Part shown: in pieces, positions 1 to 8,838 of the stretch | Layout of the letters: every line of letters starts with the position of its first letter | Numbering within the stretch: the stretch's first letter is position 1 | Assembly: GCA_964618415.1 (NCBI GenBank) | Contig: CAZUAT010000002.1 | Location: 1-64,000, forward strand | Reading direction: 5' to 3' | Origin: JACTMI01 sp964618415 | Lineage (GTDB): Bacteria; Acidobacteriota; Thermoanaerobaculia; Multivoradales; JAGPDF01 | DNA: 64,000 nt | Made by a program: the position numbers and the translations under genes | Notes under the pieces: generated by a model | What the model saw: the letters and a program-made list of their open reading frames with translations, nothing else | Told to the model about the DNA's origin: nothing | The model's database searches: none

Positions 1-56
1 CCCCGGTGAGAGCGACATCGCGCGGGAGTGTAGCCGAACCCGGGCGCCGGCGCTGT

Positions 57-74
57 GGGCGTCATCAGACGCCC
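57..74. terminator. Hairpin, possible terminator of an upstream gene
   Basis: GGGCGTC-ATCA-GACGCCC forms a perfect 7-bp stem with a 4-nt loop. No T tract follows. It lies before the first gene of the window, so it could end an unseen upstream transcript. The rest of bases 1-237 holds no gene I can support. Confidence 0.3.
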
Positions 75-168
75 GGATGTGGGGCTCGTGTCCGTGAGTC
101 GTTATGGAACCAATCCGCCGCCAGCAAGCATGTCCGCACCCGCGGCGCATGGGTGCCACGATTCGGCG

Positions 169-174
169 TAGAAT
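169..174 (+). promoter_or_regulatory. TANNNT -10-like hexamer upstream of the FG-GAP triplet
   Basis: TAGAAT lies 63 nt before the ATG at 238, which has its own AAGGAG Shine-Dalgarno sequence. It matches the TANNNT hexamers in front of many other genes of the window. No clear -35 box is visible. Confidence 0.3.
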
Positions 175-237
175 GGGCCGGTTCCACGTGGGCGGCTGTT
201 TTGGCCGCGTGAGAAGCGCTTCGGGGAAGGAGTTCGG

Positions 238-2397
238 ATGAGGTTTCGCGGTTTCGTGGCCGCATGCGTCGTGATCGCCGCCCTGGGCATCGCTGGCCAC
301 TCTGGCGCGGCGACAGTTGGCCAGGCCGACGATTTCGGTTTGCGCTGGTCGTGGGGTGCGATCCAGGGATGGGGAGGGATTCGAGGCGCTGGAGACGTCA
401 ACGGGGACGGGACTGCTGAGTTTCTCGTCAATGGGTGCGGGAGCAGGTGCTGGATTCTGTTGGCCAAGGCCGCTGACGGCTACGGCCAGCTGGCGACCTC
501 ACTGCCGAACGCCTGGATCACGCTGCTCAAGCTGGTCGAGCTCCCAGGAACCTCTCGCTCAGTGGTGCTATCCGCCCGCGACGAGCAGGTCACGGTCACG
601 GAGTGGATTGACGGCGTGCGAACATCCCGAAACCTCATCCTGCCGACAGCCACCGCGACTGACATCCTCTTGGCCGATCTGGACGGAGACGGCAGTATCG
701 AGTTGATCAGCGTGGATCATTTCGATCTCTACGTTCAGGACTGGCTGACCGGAGCGGCGGTCACTACGCGGTTTGGCTTTGGCGGCGTCTCTCTCGGGGC
801 GGGGAATAGCGACGCCGATCCGCGGCCCGAGATCGCCATCGCGACCGGGCACGGCTCCTGCTGGGTGCTGGATGGATGGACGCTTGCGGTCGACTGGGGA
901 GCCCCGTGGGGATGTGGTGATGCGCTGCGGTTCGCTGACCTGGACGCGGACGGCGTGGACGAAGTCGTGTCGGCGGTACCAGTCGGCACCGGCGAAACCA
1001 ACGTTCGCGCTTGGCGTCCCGCTGATGGAGTGGAGCTCTACGACGTAGGACCGTTCCTGGTGAGTGATCCACGGATTACCGCGGCGAACCTCGATGGAGT
1101 CCCCGGTGCGGAGCTGATCCTGAGCGGCCCCGTTTCGCCCATCCTGCGAGTGTTGCGAGGAGCAGACGGCGGTCTCATGGACTCTGTCGAAGCGGGCGGG
1201 TCGTGGTCTGTCGATGTCGCCGACACCGATGGCGACGGCGAGGCGGAGGTCGTCCGGTCCGGGGAGCTGAACAGTCAGGTTTTCGCCAACCTGACTGTTC
1301 ACAGCGGGTCGGATCTGACTGTCGAGTACAAGCTTCCGTCGCGATGGCTGCAGGCGGCAGGCGGCGGCGCTGGCGATCTGGACGGAGACGGAGATTTCGA
1401 ACTCGTGGCAGGGGGATGGTCCGACTACGTGCCGGGATCTGACGGACCGTTCGCGGGGGCGTGGGTGTTTCCGGCTGCCACGGGCGGTGAGCCGGTCGCC
1501 CATTTTCTGACTGGAGAGCGCTGGTGGAACGGGCTCATCGTGGACTTTCGCGCGGCGGACATCGATCATGACGGCGTTGCCGAGGTTTGCGCGACGTTCT
1601 CGTCGGGAGCGACGACGCTTGGGTGTTACGACGGTCCGAACCTTGAGCCGATGTGGACGTCGATGCTTCCGGATTCATCCGCGATGAGCCTTCTGGCCGA
1701 TGTGGTCGGCGACTCAGCACCAGAGTTTCTTGTCCAGCGGGACGCCGGAGATGGATACACCGCCATCAGCGCACTGCAGGCCGTTGACGGATGGCCTGTC
1801 TGGACCACTCCGGCGCTTCCTGAGCTGTACACCGTGGACGAAATTTGCTTCGGAGACTTCGTGGCGGCTCCCGGGTCGGAACTGCTGGCCATGTCGCAGT
1901 CGGGTGTGGTCGCGCGGGTCGAGCCTGCCACGGGCGACCTGGTCGCCGCTTTCTCGCTACAGGAGGTCGCAGCGATGGCGTGTGGAGATATCGACGGCGA
2001 CCTTCAGACGGAGCTGATTGCAGGACGATGGGATGGAACGATCTGGCAGGTCGATGTCGAGGCTGGTGCATTCGACGAGGTGCTGCTGGATGTCGGCGAG
2101 CCGGCCTCTGCCATCTTGATCGGTGAATTAGTGGCTGGGGGTGGGGCAGAGTTGGTCGTGGCTCGCGGCGGTTCGGTGCAGGTTCTCGATCTCGCGACTG
2201 GAGCCATCCGTTGGTCTGCTGATGCCACCCTGGGGGGCCTGCGAGTACTCGACGTCGATGGGGATGGTTTGGACGAACTGGCGTCCGTCTCGTGGGAGGC
2301 CGTAGTCGTCCTCGGACGCGGCTATACAGGCGCGGTCCTGTTTGTCGACGGGTTCGAAGGCGGCACGCTGGGTGAGTGGTCGCGGTCAACCACCTGA
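238..2397 (+). CDS. Secreted FG-GAP/VCBS beta-propeller protein, paralogue 1 of 3
   Basis: This 719-aa protein has a signal peptide (about residues 1-25, cleavage near SGAA/T) and some 13 short repeats of the type h-x-D-x-D-G-D-G-x-x-E-h-h, the calcium-binding signature of FG-GAP/VCBS propellers. Thirteen repeats would suit two propellers of six or seven blades. Eight cysteines in the mature part (for example NGCGSRC, GSCWVLDG, EVCATF, MACGD) recur in the next two genes, so disulphides are likely. The C-terminus is FVDGFEGGTLGEWSRSTT, a motif shared by five secreted proteins here. The ATG is preceded by AAGGAG at 6-nt spacing. The next gene starts 13 nt after the stop. The ligand is unknown; an extracellular or surface structural or binding role is inferred. 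Confidence 0.88.
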   Translation: MRFRGFVAACVVIAALGIAGHSGAATVGQADDFGLRWSWGAIQGWGGIRGAGDVNGDGTAEFLVNGCGSRCWILLAKAADGYGQLATSLPNAWITLLKLVELPGTSRSVVLSARDEQVTVTEWIDGVRTSRNLILPTATATDILLADLDGDGSIELISVDHFDLYVQDWLTGAAVTTRFGFGGVSLGAGNSDADPRPEIAIATGHGSCWVLDGWTLAVDWGAPWGCGDALRFADLDADGVDEVVSAVPVGTGETNVRAWRPADGVELYDVGPFLVSDPRITAANLDGVPGAELILSGPVSPILRVLRGADGGLMDSVEAGGSWSVDVADTDGDGEAEVVRSGELNSQVFANLTVHSGSDLTVEYKLPSRWLQAAGGGAGDLDGDGDFELVAGGWSDYVPGSDGPFAGAWVFPAATGGEPVAHFLTGERWWNGLIVDFRAADIDHDGVAEVCATFSSGATTLGCYDGPNLEPMWTSMLPDSSAMSLLADVVGDSAPEFLVQRDAGDGYTAISALQAVDGWPVWTTPALPELYTVDEICFGDFVAAPGSELLAMSQSGVVARVEPATGDLVAAFSLQEVAAMACGDIDGDLQTELIAGRWDGTIWQVDVEAGAFDEVLLDVGEPASAILIGELVAGGGAELVVARGGSVQVLDLATGAIRWSADATLGGLRVLDVDGDGLDELASVSWEAVVVLGRGYTGAVLFVDGFEGGTLGEWSRSTT

Positions 2398-2410
2398 GGA
2401 GCCTTGACCG

Positions 2411-4588
2411 ATGCGTACATGCAGAACGCGCGTGACCAGCGCTGGGACCGTTGCCCTTGCCCTGGCGCTGTGTGCCGGCCCGGCTGCTGCGTTTCCAGGG
2501 GTCGCGGAGGAGTTCGACCTGCGTTGGTCCTGGGTCGAGATCCACAAGCCACAGGGCGTTCTCGGTGTCGGAGACGTCGACGGCGACGGTGCGGCGGAGG
2601 TTCTCTTCGCAGGGTGCGGCGGGTACTGCTGGGTCGTCCTGGCCAAGGGCGCCCAGGGGTACCACCAGCTGCGTTCGTCGGTTCCGACTCAGCACCAGGG
2701 AGTAACCCGCATGGTGCAGATACCGGGGACGGGCCGCTCCGCCATTGTCGATGCGAGGAACGGACAGCTGACGGTCACCGAATGGAAAGATGGGGCGCCG
2801 AGTTCCCGCCTGTTGCCGCTGTTGGACGCGGAGCTGCAGGACTTCGCGCTCGCAAACCTGGATGGGGATGCCGATCTGGAGCTGCTTTCGATCAACGAGT
2901 TTGACCTGTTCGTGCAGGACTGGCTGACGGGGGCGCACATCGTTACGCGTTTTGGTTTCGGAGGGACAAGCCTCCAGCTTGGTTCGATCGATCCGGATGC
3001 GGCGCCAGAGATTGGAGTCGCGAGCGGTTCGGGTTCGTGCTGGGTACTGGACGGGGCGACGCTTGCAGTGGACTGGGCGATACCCTCAGGGTGCGGCGAC
3101 AGCCTGCGCTTCGGGCGCCTTCTCGGCGCACAGACCGACCAAGTGATTTCGGTGCAGGCGGTGTCGGATTGGGAGTTCGTGCTCCGTGCCTGGAACCCGC
3201 CGGTTACGGTTCCGCTGCATGAGTCCGAGTTCCTCCCTGGGCGATGGCCCGTCATCGCAGTCGGTGATCTCGACGGAACGGGTGGGGACGAGATTGCGCT
3301 CGCCGACCTCGACTACCAGACGATCCGGATACTCGACGGACAGAGCGGTAGCTTGATCGAGGCGGTGGAGGCCGGCGAGTGCGCAAGTATCGATGTCGCG
3401 GACACGGACGGTGACGGGGAGATGGAGATCGTCCGGTCGGGCGCTCCCTACGGGACGCTGCCAGTCGATTTCTCCGTGCTTGCCGGATCGACGCGCGAAC
3501 TCGAGTACCAGGCCCCCTACCTGCAGGTGAGATCACTGGGGGCCGACGCCGCGGATCTGGACGGGGATGGGGATGCTGAACTCGTCGTCGGCGGCGCATC
3601 CATCGACCCCAGCACCTCGGACTGGATGCCGGAGGCGATGATATGGCCGGCTGCATTTGGCAGCGCAGTTGTGCGCCGGCCACTCGGCGAGGCGGTGCAT
3701 GGGGGGGGTGGTCACGTCGGAGACCTGCGTGCGGCAGACATCGACGTGGATGGCGACATCGAGGTGTGCGCCACGGCGATCAGCGGCTCGACGACAGCCT
3801 GCTATGACGGGCGGAGTTTCGCGCAGATCTGGCGCACGGTAGTCCCCGGTTCGGGGGGCATGACTATTCTCGCGGACATCCAGGCCGACGCCGCATTGGA
3901 GCTGGTGATGCAGAAGGCAGGTCCGGACGAGAGCGCTACGCTGAGCGCGATGCAGGCGGTGAACGGATGGCCGCTGTGGACGACTCCTCCGCTGGATCTC
4001 GACTATGGGTACCTGCCTTTGCTCTGCCTGGGAGACTTTGCCGAGGAACTGGGCGACGAGATTCTAGTAGCGGACATCGACGGCCGCGGGGTTGCCCGTG
4101 TCGATCCAGCTAGCGGCGCAGTGCTTGGCAGCTTCGAGGTCGAAGAGGTGGGCGCCATGGGCTGCGGAGACGTCGACGGTGACGGGCGCCAGGACCTGGT
4201 CGTCGGCCTGTGGAACGGCACGATTGCTCTCGTCGACGTCGCCACCGGCACTGTGGGGGAGCCGCTGTTCATTGCGGATGACAGCCCCTACCAGATTCTC
4301 GTCGGAGATCTGCTCGGAGACACCCAGCCGGAGATTGTATTGAGCCTGTACGGCGCGCTTCAAATTCGCTCTGTGGCTGGGGGCGCGGTGCTCTGGTTCA
4401 TCGATGAGTTTGCCGCGTACGATAGCGGCCTGCGCATTCTGGATATCGATGCAGACGGCCGCAATGAGCTGGTCTCCGTCATGTCTGGGCAGCTGCTGGT
4501 ATTCGGGTTGCCGTACGTCGGCAGTCCGCTCCTGGTTGACGGTTTCGAAATCGGAGATGTCGGACAGTGGTCGCGTGCTGCGTACTGA
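2411..4588 (+). CDS. Secreted FG-GAP/VCBS beta-propeller protein, paralogue 2 of 3
   Basis: The 725-aa product is a full-length paralogue of the preceding protein. It has a signal peptide (about residues 1-27, cleavage after GPAAA), about 13 D-x-D-G-D-G repeats and the same eight cysteine positions plus one extra (EAGECAS). The opening DLRWSW matches FGLRWSW and FGLQWSW of its neighbours. It ends LLVDGFEIGDVGQWSRAAY, the shared C-terminal tag. GAGGAG, overlapping the stop of the upstream gene, lies about 10 nt before the ATG, so the two genes are probably co-transcribed. The paralogues are collinear over their whole length, which points to tandem duplication followed by strong divergence. No enzymatic motif was seen. 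Confidence 0.88.
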   Translation: MRTCRTRVTSAGTVALALALCAGPAAAFPGVAEEFDLRWSWVEIHKPQGVLGVGDVDGDGAAEVLFAGCGGYCWVVLAKGAQGYHQLRSSVPTQHQGVTRMVQIPGTGRSAIVDARNGQLTVTEWKDGAPSSRLLPLLDAELQDFALANLDGDADLELLSINEFDLFVQDWLTGAHIVTRFGFGGTSLQLGSIDPDAAPEIGVASGSGSCWVLDGATLAVDWAIPSGCGDSLRFGRLLGAQTDQVISVQAVSDWEFVLRAWNPPVTVPLHESEFLPGRWPVIAVGDLDGTGGDEIALADLDYQTIRILDGQSGSLIEAVEAGECASIDVADTDGDGEMEIVRSGAPYGTLPVDFSVLAGSTRELEYQAPYLQVRSLGADAADLDGDGDAELVVGGASIDPSTSDWMPEAMIWPAAFGSAVVRRPLGEAVHGGGGHVGDLRAADIDVDGDIEVCATAISGSTTACYDGRSFAQIWRTVVPGSGGMTILADIQADAALELVMQKAGPDESATLSAMQAVNGWPLWTTPPLDLDYGYLPLLCLGDFAEELGDEILVADIDGRGVARVDPASGAVLGSFEVEEVGAMGCGDVDGDGRQDLVVGLWNGTIALVDVATGTVGEPLFIADDSPYQILVGDLLGDTQPEIVLSLYGALQIRSVAGGAVLWFIDEFAAYDSGLRILDIDADGRNELVSVMSGQLLVFGLPYVGSPLLVDGFEIGDVGQWSRAAY

Positions 4589-4597
4589 GCGCTGTGG

Positions 4598-4613
4598 GAG
4601 GAGGAACCTCCTC
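4598..4613 (+). promoter_or_regulatory. Inverted repeat covering a Shine-Dalgarno sequence
   Basis: GAGGAG-GAAC-CTCCTC is a perfect 6-bp stem with a 4-nt loop. Its left arm is itself a strong ribosome-binding sequence, and an ATG follows at 4615. Folding would hide the ribosome-binding site, so this could be a translational switch for the short ORF and the coupled gene at 4692. Confidence 0.35.
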
Positions 4614-4614
4614 G

Positions 4615-4695
4615 ATGCGCCCGCATGCGCCAAGGCGGAAGGCGATCCCGGTTCGCGGGACATCGGTGGAGCACTGGGGGCGGGTCGTGCGATGA
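4615..4695 (+). CDS. Possible 26-aa leader peptide coupled to paralogue 3
   Basis: An ATG 11 nt after GAGGAGG opens a 26-codon frame encoding a very basic peptide (begins MRPHAPRRK, ends WGRVVR). Its TGA overlaps the ATG of the next gene as ATGA, the arrangement used for translational coupling elsewhere in this window. The downstream gene has no good Shine-Dalgarno sequence of its own. The hairpin at 4598-4613 covers the leader's ribosome-binding site. There is no homology evidence for the peptide, and a chance ORF is possible. Confidence 0.3.
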   Translation: MRPHAPRRKAIPVRGTSVEHWGRVVR

Positions 4696-6881
4696 GCACA
4701 CGAGCCGTTTCCGAGGCGGCGATTGCACTCCTTCTGCTCACGCCTTGTCCGGCCGCTGCCGCGCAGGAGACTGGCGCCGGTGATTTTGGCCTTCAGTGGT
4801 CATGGTCGACGCCGGAGGGCTACTTTGGTGTGCAGGGAGTCGGCGACGTCGACGGCGACGGGTCAGACGAGTTCCTGCTATCTGGTTGCACCGGCCGATG
4901 CTGGACTCTTCTGACTCGTGCAGCGGTCGGCTATCGACAGATGGCAACTTCGCTCCGCGGGTATCCCGAACATCTGATTCGGATGCTCGATCTTCCCGAC
5001 ATCGGACGGTCTGTCGTCGTGGATGCAGGTGACGACTGGATCACGGTCACGGAGTGGATCGGCGGTGCTCGCACGACGCGAATGCTGCCTGCGCCCGGGC
5101 AAGACCTGAACGACTTGTTGCTCATCGATCTTGACGGGGACGGGGCGCTCGAGCTGGTCTCCGTCGATGAGTTCACGCTGCACGTACAGGATTGGCAAAG
5201 CGGTGCGGTGTTGATCTCCAAGCCGGGGTTCGGTGGGCTCGACCTGGATCAGGGCAACATCGATGCCGATGTGACACCAGAGATCGGCCTGGCTACTCCA
5301 TATGGCTCGTGCTGGGTGCTGGACGGATTGACCCTTGCGGTGGATTGGGGGCTGCCGTCCGGTTGCGGTCAGGTCATTCGGTTTGCACGCCTCACGCCGG
5401 ACTCGATGGACGAGGTAGTCAGCGCCGTGGCCTCGGGGCCGTTGGGCTGGACGTCCGTGGTGGCATGGGATCCGCCGGCGAGCGCACGACTGTTCGAGCA
5501 AGGCCCGTACCCCGTGCATGCCGCGCGAATCGTCGTCGCTGACCTCCAGGGCGATCCGGGTGACGAGATCGTGTTCGGTGGCGCAGGCGGAGCTGGTGCG
5601 GGTCTTTGGATACTGAGTGGATCGGACGGGGCCGTCCTGCAAGCTGTCGAGCACGAGTTCGCCCGCGAGCTCGGCTTGGGTGACCTGGATGGTGATGGTG
5701 ATTCGGAACTCGTCCTCACGGGTCGTCATAACTACGACTGGATTCCGATCCGACTGAGCGTGCTGAGTGGGGCAGATCGGACGGTTGAGTACACCGCTCC
5801 ATGGATGTCTCTCGACGCAGGATCGACGGGCGTCGCCGATCTGGACGGTGACAGCGACCTCGAGCTTGTTGCCCTGGGGTGGTCCGGGTCCGCGGAGCTC
5901 GGACCGGAGGCTGTTGCCAGCCGTTGGGTCTTTCCCGCACGCGGCGGCTCCGAACCGGCTTGGTACCCAGTCGAGCCGGCCTTCCCATCGAGCGTGCGCC
6001 TCGGCGAAATTCGTGCGGGCGATGTTGATGGAGACGGGGTCACAGACCTGTGTGCTACGCACCTTACAGACGCGTACACGCAGGTGGGCTGTTACCGAGG
6101 AGGTGCACTCGAGACCATTTGGGAGGCCGGGATGCCGGTTGCCGCCGGACCGACGCTGCTCGCCAATGTCACCGGCGGGCCGGAGCTCGAGTTCCTGGTT
6201 CCGCGTACCCTGGCAAATGGAGCCCCGGGGATCTCGGCTCTGGAATCTGGCGATGGCTCGCCCGCTTGGACGACGGCAGGTCTCGATCCCGAGATCGCGA
6301 CCGTGCGGCTCCTTTGCTTCGCGGACTTCGCCGAGCGACCCGGCCCAGAGATCCTGGTCGCTTCATGGGAGTACCGCGGCGTGGTCCTACTCGACCCGGC
6401 CACGGGTTCAGTCATTTCGCGGTTCTCACTGGGAGAGGCGACCGCTATGGCGTGCGGGGACCTGGACGGCGACGGGCGCCATGAGCTGGTTGCTGCGCTG
6501 CGGGACACCAACTCGATTGCACGCGTCAATGTCGAAACGGGTGTGATCGGGACGACTATCGTCGCGGCGAGCGATCGGCCAACCGGTTTGGCGATCGGAG
6601 ATCTGGTGGGAGATGGCGCTGCTGAGCTGGTGGTCCGACTGTCTGGCTGGGTGCAAGTGTGGCAGGGCGACGGCGCGGCCCTAGTGTGGGCGGAGGCAGC
6701 CGGGCCAGATCCGAGTCGTCACATTGAGGTGGTCGACGTGGATGCAGACAACCGCAACGAGCTGGTCCTGACCGAGGAGGATCAGCTGTTGGTCTTCGGC
6801 CGCCCCTACGCGGGAAGCGTGCTCCTGATTGACGGCTTCGAGCGAGGCGATCTCGCCGAGTGGTCCCGCGCCGCGCGGTGA
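4692..6881 (+). CDS. Secreted FG-GAP/VCBS beta-propeller protein, paralogue 3 of 3
   Basis: The frame is open from 4404, but the ATG at 4692 gives a clean signal peptide (MSTRAVSEAAIALLLL..., cleavage near AAAA/Q at residue 24) and aligns with the starts of paralogues 1 and 2; the product is 729 aa. It carries about 13 D-x-D-G-D-G repeats and the eight shared cysteines (SGCTGRC, GSCWVLDG, SGCGQ, DLCATH, VGCYRG, LLCFADF, MACGD). The C-terminus is LLIDGFERGDLAEWSRAAR, the common tag. It is separated from paralogue 2 by 103 nt that contain an SD hairpin and a possible 26-aa leader ORF whose stop overlaps this start. Function is unknown beyond a secreted, calcium-binding propeller (inferred). Confidence 0.87.
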   Translation: MSTRAVSEAAIALLLLTPCPAAAAQETGAGDFGLQWSWSTPEGYFGVQGVGDVDGDGSDEFLLSGCTGRCWTLLTRAAVGYRQMATSLRGYPEHLIRMLDLPDIGRSVVVDAGDDWITVTEWIGGARTTRMLPAPGQDLNDLLLIDLDGDGALELVSVDEFTLHVQDWQSGAVLISKPGFGGLDLDQGNIDADVTPEIGLATPYGSCWVLDGLTLAVDWGLPSGCGQVIRFARLTPDSMDEVVSAVASGPLGWTSVVAWDPPASARLFEQGPYPVHAARIVVADLQGDPGDEIVFGGAGGAGAGLWILSGSDGAVLQAVEHEFARELGLGDLDGDGDSELVLTGRHNYDWIPIRLSVLSGADRTVEYTAPWMSLDAGSTGVADLDGDSDLELVALGWSGSAELGPEAVASRWVFPARGGSEPAWYPVEPAFPSSVRLGEIRAGDVDGDGVTDLCATHLTDAYTQVGCYRGGALETIWEAGMPVAAGPTLLANVTGGPELEFLVPRTLANGAPGISALESGDGSPAWTTAGLDPEIATVRLLCFADFAERPGPEILVASWEYRGVVLLDPATGSVISRFSLGEATAMACGDLDGDGRHELVAALRDTNSIARVNVETGVIGTTIVAASDRPTGLAIGDLVGDGAAELVVRLSGWVQVWQGDGAALVWAEAAGPDPSRHIEVVDVDADNRNELVLTEEDQLLVFGRPYAGSVLLIDGFERGDLAEWSRAAR

Positions 6882-6891
6882 GGCACGGCGG

Positions 6892-7407
6892 GTGACGGGG
6901 TTGACGCCGATTGCGACGCGCAGCGCGGCCCTGACGCTCTGTCTGCTCGTCGCGATCGCCTGTGACGGCCGGGGTGTCCGGTCGCCGCGGGAGCCGGTTG
7001 CAGGGCCGCCGGTCCAGCAGCCGCCGGGACCTTGGTTCGTGGTCGACGAGGCGGCGCTGGCGCTGGTCGATGAGGAGCGGGTCGGCAAGGTCGGATTTCC
7101 GGGGCGCCTACAGTTGCTGCAGCGGGCCGACCTGGAACCGCCGGTCGATCACCCGATCCGGCGATCCGGCGGCGTGGTGATCGTCCACACGGAGATCGCT
7201 CCCAACGGTCGCATCGCCCGGGCGCGCCTGGTGCGTGCCTCGCCGTTCCAGACGCTCGAACCGGCGCTCGTGAGCTGCCTGCGGCAGTGGGAGTTCGAGC
7301 CGATCCGCTACCGTGACGAACCGTGGTCGGTCAGATACACCATCTCCCTCGCCGTCCATCCGCCGAGACGCACTCCCGGATCCATCGAGGGACAGGCGAA
7401 CGGGTAG
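6892..7407 (+). CDS. Small lipoprotein with TonB C-terminal-like domain
   Basis: The GTG at 6892, 10 nt after paralogue 3, gives a 171-aa protein with a hydrophobic export segment ending in AIAC, a weak lipobox. Residues about 85-160 read like the TonB C-terminal fold: a GGVVIVHTEIAPNGRI strand pair, a helix (LEPALVSCLRQW) and the EFEPIRYRDEP segment typical of energy-transducer C-terminal domains. There is no N-terminal transmembrane anchor plus proline-rich linker of full TonB, so this is a stand-alone periplasmic domain. It may be the last gene of the FG-GAP operon. An upstream in-frame ATG at 6829 lies inside the previous gene and would bury the signal sequence. The role is unknown. Confidence 0.7.
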   Translation: MTGLTPIATRSAALTLCLLVAIACDGRGVRSPREPVAGPPVQQPPGPWFVVDEAALALVDEERVGKVGFPGRLQLLQRADLEPPVDHPIRRSGGVVIVHTEIAPNGRIARARLVRASPFQTLEPALVSCLRQWEFEPIRYRDEPWSVRYTISLAVHPPRRTPGSIEGQANG

Positions 7408-7434
7408 CGGATCCGGACGCGCCGACTCAGTGCG

Positions 7435-8709
7435 TCAGGTGCACGGCCCCCCGCCGGAGGTCTCGCTCCAGTTGCACGCGTCGCCGGACTCGAAGTCGCC
7501 GTGGAAGACAGCCTCGGCGAGGCGCCGGCCGACGATGCGATACCCAGATCCGGCGTGACCCAAGTCCTGCCATGTCGCGACGAACCCGCCCTGTGAACTG
7601 GCGGCAACGGCGGGACGCCACTGCATCAGAAACGTCGTGGAGTTCACCTGGAACTCCCGACCCATCGGCGTTGCCGAGGCGTCGAGGTATCGTCCCACGA
7701 CCCCGAAGTCCGAGCCGTCATGTCCATCGGCGGCCCAGACGACGAGGAGACCGCTGTCGCTGGCGCGGGCCACTCTTGGCTCGAAGGCACTGAAGAGGCC
7801 CGAATCTACGCGGAACTCTTGGCCCACGGGTGCAGCGCCCGCATCGAACCGTTGGCCGAAGATTCCGCTGACGGCCGTATCGCCGGACCAGACGACCAGG
7901 AAGTCGCCGTCGGCGCTCATCGCCAGCGATGGCGAAGTCTGGCTTCCAGACGTGTACGAGTTCACCAGGAACTCGGGAGTCAGCGGCTCGCCCGCGGCGT
8001 CGAACCGCCGGCCCCAGATGTCCGAGTCGCTTGCGGACCAGACCACGACGAAGTTCCCCGCGGAGTCGGCGGCTACCGCTGGTTGGGTGGTGTCGATGGA
8101 TGTGTCCTCGTTCACCTGCAGGGTGTCCGAGAGTGGCGCACCGGAGGCATCGAATCGCCGGGCGTGAATGCGCGTACTGCCCTTCTCTGGGGTCTGGCTC
8201 CAGACGATGATGAAATCGCCGTTGCCATCGGCGGTCGCGGTGGCCCGTAGCGGCGACTCCGGGAACAGACTCCCGAGCTCGAACTCGTCTCCGCTCGCAT
8301 CGCCGGACGACGAGAACCAGCGGGCGAAGAAGCCCGAGGACGGACCGTACTGCAGGTCCCATCGAGTCCAGACGACCACGAACTCGCCATCCGCGTTCGC
8401 CGCGACGGACGGGTAGACGTCGGCCCATGTCGTGGCGGCGTTGACCGAGAACTCCTCCCCGAGCGGGTTGGCACCGGCGTCGTATCGGCGTGCCGTGATT
8501 CCCTCGTAGTACCCGTTCTGTGCCGCCTGATGCCAGGCGACGACGAAGCGACCCTGGCCGTCGACGGCAATCGCGGGGTAACCATGGTCCCGATCGGTCG
8601 CGACGTTGACCTGGAACTCGGGCCCGACCAGCTGAGCGTGCGCGGCGCCGGCTTGCGCGGCCAGCAGCACACCGATCACGATCGAAATGCTTCCGCAGGG
8701 AGTTGTCAT
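7435..8709 (-). CDS. Secreted seven-repeat protein (probable beta-propeller) with C-terminal tag
   Basis: The ATG at 8709 is preceded on its strand by a perfect AGGAGG at 7-nt spacing. The 424-aa product has a signal peptide (cleavage AHA/QLVG, about residue 25) followed by seven consecutive repeats of about 50-58 residues. Each has the form EFxVN...P.VA...DG.FVVVW....I.GRRFDA.G.PLG. Seven blades suggest a seven-bladed beta-propeller (inference). After the seventh repeat comes VFHGDFESGDACNWS, the tag seen on the FG-GAP proteins, and a short Cys-containing tail. It is transcribed convergently towards the TonB-C gene and divergently from the MFS gene. I know no named family for this repeat. 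Confidence 0.85.
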   Translation of the reverse strand: MTTPCGSISIVIGVLLAAQAGAAHAQLVGPEFQVNVATDRDHGYPAIAVDGQGRFVVAWHQAAQNGYYEGITARRYDAGANPLGEEFSVNAATTWADVYPSVAANADGEFVVVWTRWDLQYGPSSGFFARWFSSSGDASGDEFELGSLFPESPLRATATADGNGDFIIVWSQTPEKGSTRIHARRFDASGAPLSDTLQVNEDTSIDTTQPAVAADSAGNFVVVWSASDSDIWGRRFDAAGEPLTPEFLVNSYTSGSQTSPSLAMSADGDFLVVWSGDTAVSGIFGQRFDAGAAPVGQEFRVDSGLFSAFEPRVARASDSGLLVVWAADGHDGSDFGVVGRYLDASATPMGREFQVNSTTFLMQWRPAVAASSQGGFVATWQDLGHAGSGYRIVGRRLAEAVFHGDFESGDACNWSETSGGGPCT

Positions 8710-8820
8710 CAGAGCACCTCCTGACGCGAACTGGCTCCTATGCAGTCGCGCACATGGTACCACCTGCTCAGCTGCGGCCGTCTCATGGTCCGACATGCAC
8801 TTTCTGGAGCGGTTTCTCGG

Positions 8821-8826
8821 TAGAGT
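8821..8826 (+). promoter_or_regulatory. TANNNT hexamer 12 nt before the MFS start
   Basis: TAGAGT lies 12 nt upstream of ATG 8839, with no Shine-Dalgarno sequence in between. A transcript starting about 7 nt after the hexamer would have a leader of only about 5 nt. Confidence 0.35.
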
Positions 8827-8838
8827 TGCGTCTCGCCA

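Noticed and set aside
6..212. 68-aa ORF at the window start
   Set aside because: No ribosome-binding site, no recognisable sequence and shadow-like composition.
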